A stretch of 64,000 bases of DNA from Io17-Chloro-G2 sp965226915. GTDB taxonomy: Bacteria; Chloroflexota; Dehalococcoidia; Lucifugimonadales; UBA3495. Below, one piece after another: positions 44,996 to 54,034 of the stretch. Positions within the stretch are counted from its first letter, which is position 1. Every line of letters begins with the position of its first letter. Made by a program: the position numbers and the translations under genes. The notes under the pieces are model-generated. The model did not search any database, was not told the DNA's origin, and was given only the letters and a program-made list of their open reading frames with translations. The stretch lies in contig CBDDEJ010000009.1 of assembly GCA_965226915.1 (NCBI GenBank), positions 434,001 through 498,000 of the forward strand, written 5' to 3'.

Positions 44996-45034
44996 AATAG
45001 AACGGGGCCAACCATCGGTTGGCCCCGTTCTATT
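44996..45034 (-). terminator. Strong terminator after glutamine synthetase gene
   Basis: AATAGAACGGGGCCAACC / GGTTGGCCCCGTTCTATT forms an 18-bp perfect stem with a 3-nt loop (ATC). It lies 120 bp past the glnA stop (minus strand). The T-content after it is modest. Confidence 0.75.
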
Positions 45035-45154
45035 GATTTTCATCGATCGCGCTCAGTCACGAATGCCCTGAGTGCAAAATGTAAATGCGCCAATCTAGCG
45101 AACTTCTTGCGTCCAAGACATCATGCTTTTGTCTGCGCCTTTGCGCCCAGGCTC

Positions 45155-46159
45155 TTATTTTCCGGTGGCCGCTCCGCAGACGGTGTCCAGGATGAGCCTG
45201 GTCACCACATACGGGTCGCAGTTGGCGTTGGGCCGGCGGTCTTCTATGTAGCCTTTCCGGTCCCGGGCCACCTGCCAGGGAATCCTGACCGAAGCGCCAC
45301 GGTCCGAGACGCCCCATCTAAATTCTTTGTAGGACAAGGTTTCGTGTTCACCGGTCAACCGTTCTTCGATTCGGTCGCCATAGTTGGCGATGTGCAGTTC
45401 GGTGTTTTTCCCCAATGCCTCGGCGGCGGCGACACAAGCGTCGTAGTCGTTTCTCATGGTGACGGTGGAGAAGTTGGTGTGGGCGCCGGCGCCGTTCCAG
45501 TCTCCCCTGATCGGCTTTGGGTCTAGCGTCGCGCTGACGTTGAATTGCTCGCCTATCCGGTACAGCAGCCACCTGGCGACCCAAAGGTGGTCGCCTACAG
45601 TTGGCGTTCCCACGGGGCCGATCTGGAACTCCCATTGACCGGGCATGACCTCTCCGTTGATCCCGGCGATGGCTAATCCGGCATAAATACAGGCGTCTAG
45701 GTGGGCTTCCACGATGGGGCGCCCAAACACTTCATCGGAGCCCACACCGCAGTAATAACCGCCTTGGGGAGCGGGGAAACCATTGTCCGGCCAACCCAGA
45801 GGCTTGATGCCGTCGAAGTAGGTGTATTCCTGCTCTATTCCGAACCATGTATCCAGCTCAGCGTAATTCTTGGAAGACTCGGCGCAGGCGGCCCTGGTGT
45901 TGGAGGGATGGGGTGTCATGTCGGTGAGGAGCACCTCGCACATGACCAGTTTGTGGTTTCCTCCGCGTACAGGATCGGGGCATATGAAAACCGGATTCAA
46001 AACGCAGTCGGACTGGTCGCCGGTGGCTTGGTTGGTGCTGGACCCATCGAAGGCCCAGACGGGCGGTTCTTCGCCTTCGGCGATAACTTTGCCCTTGGAT
46101 CTCAGCTTAGCGGTTGGTTTTTGTCCGTCAATCCAGATGTACTCAGCTTTATAACTCAT
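45155..46159 (-). CDS. glnII: Glutamine synthetase type II (eukaryote-type GSII)
   Basis: The 334-residue protein is GSII rather than the about 470-residue GSI of most bacteria: AEYIWIDGQKPTAKLRSKGK, VWAFDGSSTNQATGDQSD, WFGIEQEYTYFDG, NGEVMPGQWEFQIGP, DWNGAGAHTNFSTVTMR and SVRIPWQVARDRKGYIEDRR PNANCDPY. It makes glutamine from glutamate, ammonia and ATP. GSII is known in Rhizobiales, Streptomyces and some other bacteria. A sigma-70-like promoter is placed upstream. No GSI gene is in the window. Confidence 0.95.
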   Translation of the reverse strand: MSYKAEYIWIDGQKPTAKLRSKGKVIAEGEEPPVWAFDGSSTNQATGDQSDCVLNPVFICPDPVRGGNHKLVMCEVLLTDMTPHPSNTRAACAESSKNYAELDTWFGIEQEYTYFDGIKPLGWPDNGFPAPQGGYYCGVGSDEVFGRPIVEAHLDACIYAGLAIAGINGEVMPGQWEFQIGPVGTPTVGDHLWVARWLLYRIGEQFNVSATLDPKPIRGDWNGAGAHTNFSTVTMRNDYDACVAAAEALGKNTELHIANYGDRIEERLTGEHETLSYKEFRWGVSDRGASVRIPWQVARDRKGYIEDRRPNANCDPYVVTRLILDTVCGAATGK

Positions 46160-46247
46160 AAACTCGACCTCTCTTGTTTAGCCAGGCTTGATTTCACGTT
46201 GACGGAGCCATAATCCGCAAAGCGTTTCCTGAGTCGCGCCAGCGAAC

Positions 46248-46277
46248 ACTATAACTAAAACCCAGGAAATCGGTCAA
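46248..46277 (-). promoter_or_regulatory. Candidate promoter of glnII
   Basis: On the minus strand TTGACC (46272-46277) is followed after 18 bp by TATAGT (46248-46253), about 90 bp upstream of the ATG. Both hexamers are near consensus. Confidence 0.55.
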
Positions 46278-46494
46278 ATCTGCGTCGAGCGGCGGGCTGG
46301 CCTCCGTCACCGAATCATATCTTTACTCCATCCCCGAGTTTGTATGACACCCGATATATGGCTACTTTCTTAGATTAGCACTCGATTGTTACAACCATGT
46401 CAACTGGACGGGCGGAAAATCCGCCCGCCATGGCGACGCAATTTTTTAATCTGAGGACGGAATTCACCATTAGATCAGGTAGATCAGGCTCTCC
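46278..46494. other. Intergenic region between glnII promoter and IS701
   Basis: About 220 bp without gene, RNA or repeat that I can recognise; its right end is the CTAG target of IS701 copy 2. Confidence 0.35.
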
Positions 46495-46498
46495 CTAG

Positions 46499-47950
46499 TA
46501 CTACAACGACGAGTTGTCTGGTAGGATGGCTGGACAGATGATGTTGGGTGGTTTGGGTGATGGATGCGGCGAGCTTCGAGCGGGTCTACGACAGCCTTCA
46601 GGAATTCCACGCCTTCTTTGCGGCCTCCTTCGGCCGCAAGCAGTGGCGGGATCACAGCGGGAATTACCTTCAGGCGCTGCTGGTGCAGGACCAGGAGCGG
46701 CGCAACGCCGAGAATCTCTCGGAATCGGTGGGCATCTCGGCCCGGGCGATGCAGCGCTTTCTCACCGAGGCCCGGTGGTCCGATGAGACAGTCATAGGGC
46801 GGTTGCAGGAATACTTGGCCCCCAGGCTGGGACACCTGGAGGCGGTGTGGGTGTTCGATGGCAGCGACTTCCCCAAGCAGGGCAGGAAATCGGCGGGAGT
46901 GGCCCGGCAGTACTGCGGCAGGCTGGGCAAGGTGGCCAACTGCCAGGGTGGGATGTTCCTGGCCTACGTCAGCCCGCTGGGCCGGGCGTTGGTGGACAAG
47001 CGGCTGTATCTGCCCAAGAGTTGGACCTCCGACCAGGACCGGTGTGCTGCGGCGGGTGTGCCGGAGGACCGGCGGAACTACCGGTCAAAGACGGAGTTGG
47101 CCCTGGAGATGCTGGAGCGGGTCCTGGAGTTGGGCTACCTCAGGGCCGAGTGGGTTGCCGGAGACGACGCCTTCGGGATGTCGCCGACCTTTCGGGAGGG
47201 ACTGGCGGCCCTGGGGATGCGCTACGTGCTGGACGTTCCGGGCGGCACTACGGTCTGGCCCTTGGACCCGGCTTGGACCAGTCCGGAATATCCGGGGTTC
47301 GGCCGCCCCCGCAAACCCAAGCTGCGGCCTGGGCAGCGGCGGACCATGGAGCAGCGCGGTGATGAACTGCCGGATGAGGCTTGGCGGGAGATAACGGTGG
47401 CCCAGGGAAGCCAGGGGCCGCGCACCTACCGGTTCAGTGCCCAGCGGGTGCGGGCCACCAGGAGGCGCAAGCCCGGCGAGGAACTGTGGGCCGTCTGGCG
47501 CCGGAACCTGGACGGCAGCGAGCCCCGCTACTACCTGTCCAACGCTCCCGAGGGCACAACCTTGGAGACTCTGGCCTACGTGGGTGGGTCCAGGTGGCGC
47601 ATTGAAACGGAGTTCGAGACTGAGAAGGGTGACGTGGGGCTGGACGAATACGAGACCCGCAGCTGGGCAGGGTGGCATCACCACATAGCCATGTGCCTGC
47701 TGGGTGGAGCGTTCCTGCTGAGCCTGCAGCAGGATTGGGGGGAAAAAGATGCCCCGGATCACGAGGCCACAGGTGTACCGGGTGGTGCGGGAGATGCTGC
47801 CCCGGGAGCAGTTCGGGCCCGATCAATTGCTGTTGTGGCTGGAGGATACGCAGCTACGCAACGAACGGGCTCGCCGTTCCCACGAGAGACGCCGCTCCAC
47901 CCGCCGCGAAAGCAGGATGGAGCCGCCACCTTAAACCCGTCGTTGTAGTA
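46499..47950 (+). mobile_element. IS701-family insertion sequence, copy 2
   Basis: 1452 bp with the same 13-bp ends and CTAG duplications (46495-46498, 47951-47954) as copy 1. The right CTAG is also the left border of 171-bp MITE copy 3. The sequence is identical to copy 1 except 47192 T for C. Confidence 0.92.
46548..47948 (+). CDS. IS701-family transposase (C-terminus in +1 frame), copy 2
   Basis: Same protein as at 30389: Asp104, Asp206 and the Glu region in WRIETEFETEKGDVGLDEYE. The one substitution is synonymous (Phe215 TTT for TTC). The natural C-terminus again lies in the +1 frame from ATG 47749 to 47934, so the frame break is ancestral to both copies and not a local sequencing error. 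The likely start is ATG 46560. Confidence 0.88.
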   Translation: MVWVMDAASFERVYDSLQEFHAFFAASFGRKQWRDHSGNYLQALLVQDQERRNAENLSESVGISARAMQRFLTEARWSDETVIGRLQEYLAPRLGHLEAVWVFDGSDFPKQGRKSAGVARQYCGRLGKVANCQGGMFLAYVSPLGRALVDKRLYLPKSWTSDQDRCAAAGVPEDRRNYRSKTELALEMLERVLELGYLRAEWVAGDDAFGMSPTFREGLAALGMRYVLDVPGGTTVWPLDPAWTSPEYPGFGRPRKPKLRPGQRRTMEQRGDELPDEAWREITVAQGSQGPRTYRFSAQRVRATRRRKPGEELWAVWRRNLDGSEPRYYLSNAPEGTTLETLAYVGGSRWRIETEFETEKGDVGLDEYETRSWAGWHHHIAMCLLGGAFLLSLQQDWGEKDAPDHEATGVPGGAGDAAPGAVRARSIAVVAGGYAATQRTGSPFPRETPLHPPRKQDGAATLNPSL

Positions 47951-47954
47951 CTAG

Positions 47955-48125
47955 AGGTCTGGCCGGAAAGCCATTGGCCGGGTTTCGCGCTACGCAAGAC
48001 AGACGTATTATAGTCTTATGTGGCATGATAGTGTCTGTAATACGGTTCAAGAACCCACTGTTACATCGATAATCGTCGCTAAGAAAACGACGACTTGGGG
48101 AGAATCGGGGTTTCCGTCCGAGTTT
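47955..48125 (+). mobile_element. 171-bp MITE, copy 3
   Basis: It lies directly right of IS701 copy 2, sharing its CTAG, and ends at CTAG 48126-48129. It is in the same orientation as copy 2 and differs by a few substitutions. Confidence 0.85.
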
Positions 48126-48170
48126 CTAGGCAAACGAGGGCCGGGCGTTGGCGGCCACAATGTTTTACTA

Positions 48171-49390
48171 GTACTCAGTCATGTTTGGAATCAAAGGGAT
48201 AGAGGCGGTGCAGTTTGGTTCGGGCGTCATGGGTATTGAAGCGCCAGTTGATGGTAGCTTGGGCGGTGTTGCGCTCCGTAACCAGGGCCTGAACCTCCCG
48301 CCCGAGAGCTTCCTCGTCGGGGAGTCGCTGTCTGAGGCAGGAGCGGGACAGTACGCTGAACTCGATTTCCGCCATATTCAACCAACTCCCGTGCTTGGGG
48401 GTGTAGTGGAACTCCAGCCGTTTGGCAATCCGCCGGGCCTCTGCCGCCGGGAACGCCTCGTACAGCGACGCCATGCGGTGAGTGTTCAGGTTGTCCAGGA
48501 CGACCCGGACCACCTCGACCTCCGGATAGGCCTCGTCCACCAGCCATCGCATCTGTTGGGCAAAGTCCTCCATCGTGCGCCGTTGGGTCACCGCCACGTG
48601 CCGCCACCCGGCCTGCGGCTCACAGGTCAGGAACAGGTTCCGTGTGCCCTCGCGCCGATACTCGTAGTCCTGCCGCAGCGGAATTCCGGGCCGGGGCGGC
48701 AGAGCCGGCCGCGTCTGGGCCAACAACTGGGTGGAGGTCTCGTCAAAGCAGACCACCGGCCTTCGCGGGTCATACGGCTCCTCGTATAAGTCCAGCACTT
48801 CCTCCATGTGCGCCACGAAGTCGGCGCTCACCTTGGGGATGCACCACTCTTTCTTCTGCCACGGCTTGAGAGCGTTTTTTTGAGCCGCTGGCGCACCCCT
48901 TCGTGGGACATGGAGGACGCCAACCCCAACTCGACCACCTTGCCAGCCAACAGGCGCAGGGTCCAGTGGTCATGCCCCTCCGGGGCTGGGCTGCAGGCCA
49001 GCGCGACCAGGTGAGCCTCACCCCGGTCGTCCAACTTTCGGTACCGATGGGCTTGGGTGCGCTCCCATAGGGCCCCTTCCAACCCATCCTCGACAAACCG
49101 CCGCTTGATCCGGTACACCGTGCCCTCCACCACATCGAGGGCTTCGGCCACCCGGGGAGCCGGCCAACCGTCGCCGGTCTTGAGCAGAATCCGCGCCCGG
49201 ATGGTCATCCGAGCTGGGCTCTTCCCGCCGCGTACCAGGCGTTGGAGATTTTCCCGTTCTTCCGAAGTCAGCCGGACTGGGTATTTTTCCCTGACCATCA
49301 CCGCCACCCCCATCAACACTGTCTGCCCACCAGCATAGCGCGATCGGTCACTCCCTCACATCACCATCTAAAACAAGTTTGACTCAGTAC
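48171..49390 (-). mobile_element. IS630-family insertion sequence
   Basis: The ends GTACTCAGTCA (48171) and, reversed, GTACTGAGTCA (49390) are imperfect inverted repeats; both sides carry the TA target duplication (48169-48170, 49391-49392). The element is 1220 bp with one transposase in two overlapping frames. The TA lies in CTAG on both sides, so the target resembles that of the other elements here. Confidence 0.9.
48175..49298 (-). CDS. IS630-family transposase produced by -1 frameshift at A7
   Basis: The first frame (from ATG 49298, MVREKYPVRLTSEERENLQR) holds the HTH domains (RVAEALDVVEGTVYRIKRRF). The second frame (to 48175) holds the DDE domain: VVCFDETSTQLLAQ, VVLDNLNTH and TPKHGSWLNMAEIEF. 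They meet at a run of seven A (T7 at 48875-48881 on the plus strand). A -1 slip there reads QRLKKNALKPWQKKEWCIPK, exactly the expected family linker. This is the arrangement of programmed frameshifting in IS elements. All catalytic residues are present, so the element may be active. Confidence 0.88.
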
Positions 49391-49465
49391 TAGGTTGGAT
49401 ACGCCCATACCGGCTTCACATCTTGAACTGCTCTTGTCCCGGTAATGTGGGATATAGGCCAGCTG

Positions 49466-49789
49466 TCAGCTCGGAGGCTGATAGCCAGAGCTGCCCGCCC
49501 TTCTTAAAGCGTTAACCGCCTCTTCCCTGGTCAGCAGCGTCGTAACGTTCTGATACTTCTCGACACCGGCCGCTCTTACCGCTATTTGAATCGCAGCCAC
49601 GGTTTCGTTGTCCGGGAATTCAGCGATAATCACTATATCGTACTGACCTAAGGAATGTGAAAAAGCCTCGACCTTGCCTCCCAACCGGTCAACTAGTTCG
49701 GAAATCACGGCGCCCCGATCCTCGGGTTGCCTCACCAAGTCCGCCAATGCGTCGTCGGAATACGCGACTTGTATCAGGTATTTCGGCAT
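49466..49789 (-). CDS. GYD domain protein
   Basis: The ATG at 49789 is chosen because AGGAGG precedes it and similarity starts at MPKYLIQVAYSDDALADLV. The 107-residue product has the GYD-family pattern: GGKVEAFSHSLGQYDIVIIA EFPD and AVRAAGVEKYQNVTTLLT. These are small dimeric alpha-beta-barrel proteins of unknown function. It is divergent from the MBL-fold gene. Confidence 0.9.
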   Translation of the reverse strand: MPKYLIQVAYSDDALADLVRQPEDRGAVISELVDRLGGKVEAFSHSLGQYDIVIIAEFPDNETVAAIQIAVRAAGVEKYQNVTTLLTREEAVNALRRAGSSGYQPPS

Positions 49790-50141
49790 TGTGTTTCCTC
49801 CTGTCTCAATCGTAGCCCAGCTTAATAGTAGCCCGGGGTCAGGAACGGTCGTCAATGGTGGTGGTTTCACAACCCAGTCCACCAGGTGACTGAAGCGCAA
49901 ATGATTTGCCGGTGCCCGCGGCCAGTTTTTAAGTTTCTGCGATGATATACTGGGTGCGCCGACGCTGGGTGACGTGATGCGGGGCGAGAAATGGCGCATC
50001 ACCCGGGTTTGGGCCGTCTGTAACTCCCAATCGCCCACCTATCCACCTAGAGTCGAACTAAAGTCAAATTTGCATTCCCAAAATGCGGGCTTTGATCGGC
50101 CCGCTCAATTTTGCTCAACAGCGATTTACACAGGAGTTTCA
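49790..50141. promoter_or_regulatory. Divergent intergenic region, GYD / MBL-fold genes
   Basis: 352 bp between two divergent starts, so promoters for both genes must lie here. GATATACT at about 49942 is a plausible -10 for the plus-strand gene. No clear -35 or operator is recognised. A longer upstream reading of both genes overlaps here but lacks support. Confidence 0.35.
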
Positions 50142-51230
50142 ATGGACCCGGAAATCATCAAGGCTGGCGACGACGCCGGCAACCGCATGGTGGTCAAGTA
50201 TAGGTTTCCGGACGGCGTCGTGGTCCACGGAATCGGCGTGCCTCAGGCCTGGCAAAGCACCCTTGGCCCAACGTGGAGCTACGTTGTTGAAGGAGATAAG
50301 CTTACCCTAGTGGACACTGGGTGCAATGGGTCCCTGCGCGATTTGGAAGAGGGTCTCGAAATAGTGGGGTTTCCCCTTAGCGCAGTGGGCCGCGTGGTGA
50401 TTACCCATGGCCACTTGGACCACGACGGCAACTGCTTCGACGTCGTATCCCGCAGCGGAGCGGAACTGTGGGCGCATGAGGTGTACGGCAATCTTTTGGG
50501 CGTGAGCCATCGAGACCGGGAATCCGACTGGCGCGAGCGTTTCATAGGTTTGCCCCGCACCGAGGACTCAGAGTTTGAGCAACGATTCCTGGAGCACACC
50601 AATCTGGGGCAAAAACTGACCCTGACCAACCCGGTTACCGACGGCGACGTGTCCGACGGCCTTACCTTCTATTACACTCCGGGACATTCTCCCGATGAGC
50701 TTTGCATTCAGTACAACCGTATGCTGTTCTCAGGGGACCATATCCTGCCCCAAATCACTCCCCACCCCAGCGTTAATATGAGCTACCAAAGATTCCGCGA
50801 CTCCCTGCCCGAGAATTACCGGTCAGAAAACCGTTACTACGGCCTGAAAACCTTCATCACTTCCCTCAGGCGGGTTTCGACTCTGGGCGACGACATCACC
50901 GTCATGCCCGCCCACCGGGCTTACCACCGGGGCAAATTCAATCCTATCGGACTGGATCGCGCGGTGGCGATTTTGGAGCACCACCGTGACCGTTGCTCGG
51001 AGATGATCGGTTTTGTTCGCAAGGAAACGATGGACATGTCGGCCATCACCCAAAAGCTATTTCCCCATCTGAGCCTAAGCGACCGGATCTTTTACGCCGC
51101 CTTCTCCGAAGTGATGAGCCATGTTGAGTTGCTGACAGACGTGGGAGATGTCTCCATGGTGGGCGATGACGGCCGGTCGGTCCAATGGAACGGAACCGAG
51201 AACTACAACGCATTCTTCGACCAGCCCTAG
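50142..51230 (+). CDS. MBL-fold metallo-hydrolase
   Basis: The ATG at 50142 follows AGGAG and starts MDPEIIKAGDDAGNR. The 362-residue protein has the metallo-beta-lactamase core: VDTGCNG, THGHLDHDGN (HxHxDH), YTPGHSPDELCI with the third His, and LFSGDHIL with the bridging Asp. The C-terminal helical part (RVSTLGDDITVMPAHRAYHR then GKFNP) resembles LACTB2-like proteins. A thioester or phosphodiester hydrolase is likely; substrate unknown. Confidence 0.9.
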   Translation: MDPEIIKAGDDAGNRMVVKYRFPDGVVVHGIGVPQAWQSTLGPTWSYVVEGDKLTLVDTGCNGSLRDLEEGLEIVGFPLSAVGRVVITHGHLDHDGNCFDVVSRSGAELWAHEVYGNLLGVSHRDRESDWRERFIGLPRTEDSEFEQRFLEHTNLGQKLTLTNPVTDGDVSDGLTFYYTPGHSPDELCIQYNRMLFSGDHILPQITPHPSVNMSYQRFRDSLPENYRSENRYYGLKTFITSLRRVSTLGDDITVMPAHRAYHRGKFNPIGLDRAVAILEHHRDRCSEMIGFVRKETMDMSAITQKLFPHLSLSDRIFYAAFSEVMSHVELLTDVGDVSMVGDDGRSVQWNGTENYNAFFDQP

Positions 51231-51367
51231 TCTTTCTCCCACTCCAACCTCGTTGCGCGAGACCCGCGGACGCCGGGCTTGTTGATGGGTCAAATGCCAC
51301 CATGCTATGATGGGGTTAGCCTCGCAGGAGGCAGCCAGGGCTCCTAAAAACCACTTCAGGACTTAGA

Positions 51368-51931
51368 TTGAGTACGCTGCCCCAAAGGCAGATTGATGTC
51401 ACCGTTGAGAAGCCGTTTCAAGCACTTCTTACGGAATGTTGGATTCGAAAGGTGATTGCCAGCGCCCTAGAACAGGTGCTTTCCAATAGCCAATCGGCCG
51501 AGGTGTCGGTTCTGGTGACCGGTGACGAGGCGGTGCAAGCCCTGAACCGCGATTATCGGGGTGTGGATGAAGTGACTGACGTACTTTCGTTCTCGGCGGA
51601 CCATCCCGGCCATTGGGAGGGGGAAGATGAAGCTCCCGAGGACTGGCTGGCTAAACCCGGCAGCCCACACGAAGCATCCCCATTCCCCTTGCCGCCCCAT
51701 GAACTGCCCGCCCTCGGCGAAGTCATCATCTCCTATCCTCAAACCCAGCGGCAGGCCTATAATCAACCTCAAAACGAGGGCGTGTCCCAAGAAGATGCGG
51801 TAAGGCGCGAAGTGGCCCTGCTGCTGGTTCACGGTGTGCTGCACCTGGTTGGGCATGACCATTTGGAATCCAGCGAAACCGCAGAGATGCAAGCCAAGGA
51901 ACGGGCCGCATTGGCGCCGATCTTCAAGTGA
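51368..51931 (+). CDS. ybeY: Endoribonuclease YbeY
   Basis: The 187-residue protein has the zinc motif HGVLHLVGHDH with His155, His159 and His165, and VTDVLSFSAD upstream. It matures 16S rRNA 3' ends. A Pro/Glu-rich insertion of about 40 residues separates VLSF from LGEVIIS, longer than in E. coli. The start is TTG 51368. It is 36 bp upstream of dnaX. Confidence 0.94.
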   Translation: MSTLPQRQIDVTVEKPFQALLTECWIRKVIASALEQVLSNSQSAEVSVLVTGDEAVQALNRDYRGVDEVTDVLSFSADHPGHWEGEDEAPEDWLAKPGSPHEASPFPLPPHELPALGEVIISYPQTQRQAYNQPQNEGVSQEDAVRREVALLLVHGVLHLVGHDHLESSETAEMQAKERAALAPIFK

Positions 51932-51967
51932 CCTAAGGCCAGTAAAACCAATCTGGAAGCATATTGA

Positions 51968-53668
51968 ATGACCTCCCAGGTTTATTACCGAAAATGGCGG
52001 CCCCTTAGTTTTCAACAGCTTGCCGGCCAGGAGCATGTGGGCGCAACACTGCTCCAGTCCATCAAACTGGGACGAGTGTCTCACGCCTATCTATTTTGCG
52101 GTCCGCGGGGCAGCGGTAAAACCACCACCGCCCGCATCATGGCGAAGGCAGTCAACTGCCTGGACTCCCAAAACGGCGACCCTTGCAACAAGTGTTCCAT
52201 TTGCCAATCGATCAACGACGGCCGGTTCATGGACATCATCGAACTAGACGCCGCCAGCAACCGCGGTATTGACGAGATCCGCGAGATCCGCGAGAAGGTC
52301 AATTTCGCTCCGGTGCAAGGGCAACGCAAGGTTTACATCATAGATGAAGCCCACATGCTCACCGACCAGGCGTCCAACGCATTCCTGAAAACTCTGGAAG
52401 AGCCGCCGGCCCACGTTATGTTCATCCTGTGCACCACCGAGGCCCATAAGATATTGCCCACCATAGTCTCCCGCTGCCAGCGGTTCGATTTCCGGCGCAT
52501 TCCCGCGGGAACGATTTTCGAGCGGCTGGACGAGATCGCCCGGGCCGAAGGGGCGGCCGTGGATTCCGACGCCTTACGGCTGGTATCCCGTTACGCCGAA
52601 GGAAGCCTTCGTGACGCCGAAAACCTGTTGGAGCAGTTGGTGGTTTCCTACGGTGATGGCGTAGGGGTCAGTCAAGTGGAAGAGCTGTTGGGATTGGGCA
52701 ACAGCGAACGTTGGCTGGAGTTGGCCGGGTACCTTTTAATGGGGAACACCTCCGCGGCGTTGGGGGCGGTGAACCAAGCAGCCTGGGACGGAACCGACCT
52801 TCGCCAGTTGCTCCGGCAAACCCAAGACCTGCTCCGGGCGGCTATGCTGGTGCAGTGGGGCTCCACGAGTTTGGTTGACTTGCCGGAGCACGTAACCTCA
52901 CAGCTGCAGGATCTGTGCAGACAACTCCCTTCTTGGCGCATCATGAAGGCGCTCAAGCTATGGGGCGATGTCAACATGCGTTACGACGCGCCATCGACTC
53001 TCCCATTGGAGTTGGCGGTTGTGGAGATTTGCGACGACCAGATCGCCCCGCAGCCGGTTGCGCCCCAACAGGCCGCGCCGCGGCAAGAGCCCCAAGAACG
53101 GCCTCAATCGAGGCCCGCCAACACCTCGCCTCCCCAAAACCCGGCGCAACAGCAGCCACCGGCGGCTGCCAATCCGGCGCCCACGCCAACCGGAAGTCCC
53201 AGAGCCGGTGCAGAGCCCACTAGAACCGCCGCCTCCGCGCCTAGCGTGGATGCGCCGACACCCGTCGCCAGTTCGCCAACGGTCAACGGCGCCGATTCGG
53301 GTTTAGAATCCCAATGGCTGGCGGCGGTTAAGGAACTCGGCCGGAAAAAGGGTAGGAAATACAACCTGGGCGCCCTGTTAAGGGATTGCAAATTCGGTGA
53401 AATCTCCCTCGACGGCGATACCTTGATCCTCGCGTTCAGCAACCGCGCGAACTTGGAACGGATGCAGGAAGAGATGGACGACCCGGTGGGTCAACGAACC
53501 GTGGCCGAAATTGTGACCAAGCATTTCGGCGCATCTCACGATTTCAGATTGACCTTGAGCGGAAATGCGTCAATCGGCGGCGACAACCTAAAGCCATCCC
53601 AAAACAGCCCAATGGTGCGCACCATCCAGGGGATGGGCGGGCGCATCGTAGAGGAGACTGTGGAATGA
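51968..53668 (+). CDS. dnaX: DNA polymerase III subunits gamma and tau
   Basis: The 566-residue protein has Walker A GPRGSGKTT (45-53), the zinc module Cys64/Cys73/Cys76/Cys79, Walker B VYIIDEAHM and the sensor TIVSRCQRFDFRR. A Pro/Gln/Ala-rich linker (about 360-440) and a C-terminal domain follow (KELGRKKGRKYNLGALLRDC). It is the clamp-loader ATPase. Its end overlaps the ybaB start (ATGA). Confidence 0.95.
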   Translation: MTSQVYYRKWRPLSFQQLAGQEHVGATLLQSIKLGRVSHAYLFCGPRGSGKTTTARIMAKAVNCLDSQNGDPCNKCSICQSINDGRFMDIIELDAASNRGIDEIREIREKVNFAPVQGQRKVYIIDEAHMLTDQASNAFLKTLEEPPAHVMFILCTTEAHKILPTIVSRCQRFDFRRIPAGTIFERLDEIARAEGAAVDSDALRLVSRYAEGSLRDAENLLEQLVVSYGDGVGVSQVEELLGLGNSERWLELAGYLLMGNTSAALGAVNQAAWDGTDLRQLLRQTQDLLRAAMLVQWGSTSLVDLPEHVTSQLQDLCRQLPSWRIMKALKLWGDVNMRYDAPSTLPLELAVVEICDDQIAPQPVAPQQAAPRQEPQERPQSRPANTSPPQNPAQQQPPAAANPAPTPTGSPRAGAEPTRTAASAPSVDAPTPVASSPTVNGADSGLESQWLAAVKELGRKKGRKYNLGALLRDCKFGEISLDGDTLILAFSNRANLERMQEEMDDPVGQRTVAEIVTKHFGASHDFRLTLSGNASIGGDNLKPSQNSPMVRTIQGMGGRIVEETVE

Positions 53669-54009
53669 ACCGGCAATTTAGGCGAAGACAAGAACGGGCC
53701 GCCGGAGGCGGAAATCAGAGCCAGGCCCAGCAGATGCAGGCCCAGCTCCAAAAGATAGAACAGCTCCAAAGTGAGCTTGAGACCATGACCGCGGAAGGCA
53801 CCGCCGGAGGTGGGGTGGTAAAAGTCGTGATGACCGGCAAACAGTCGGTGGAGTCAGTGGGAATCGACCCCGATGCCCTAGAGGACGTGGAACTACTCCA
53901 AGAACTGGTGGCGGCCGCCTTCAACGACGCCATTAGCAAAACCCAAGAGTTGGCGGCGGAAAAAATGGGAAGCATCACCGGCGGCCTGAATATCCCCGGC
54001 CTAACGTAG
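53665..54009 (+). CDS. YbaB/EbfC-family nucleoid-associated protein
   Basis: The 114-residue protein has the YbaB core: QAQLQKIEQLQSELETMTAE, GTAGGGVVKVVMTGKQSVES VGIDP and LVAAAFNDAISKTQELAAEK MG. It is a dimeric DNA-binding protein often encoded between dnaX and recR. The ATG overlaps the dnaX stop. Confidence 0.95.
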   Translation: MNRQFRRRQERAAGGGNQSQAQQMQAQLQKIEQLQSELETMTAEGTAGGGVVKVVMTGKQSVESVGIDPDALEDVELLQELVAAAFNDAISKTQELAAEKMGSITGGLNIPGLT

Positions 54010-54034
54010 GGGCGCTGATCCGAAAGGTTAACCA

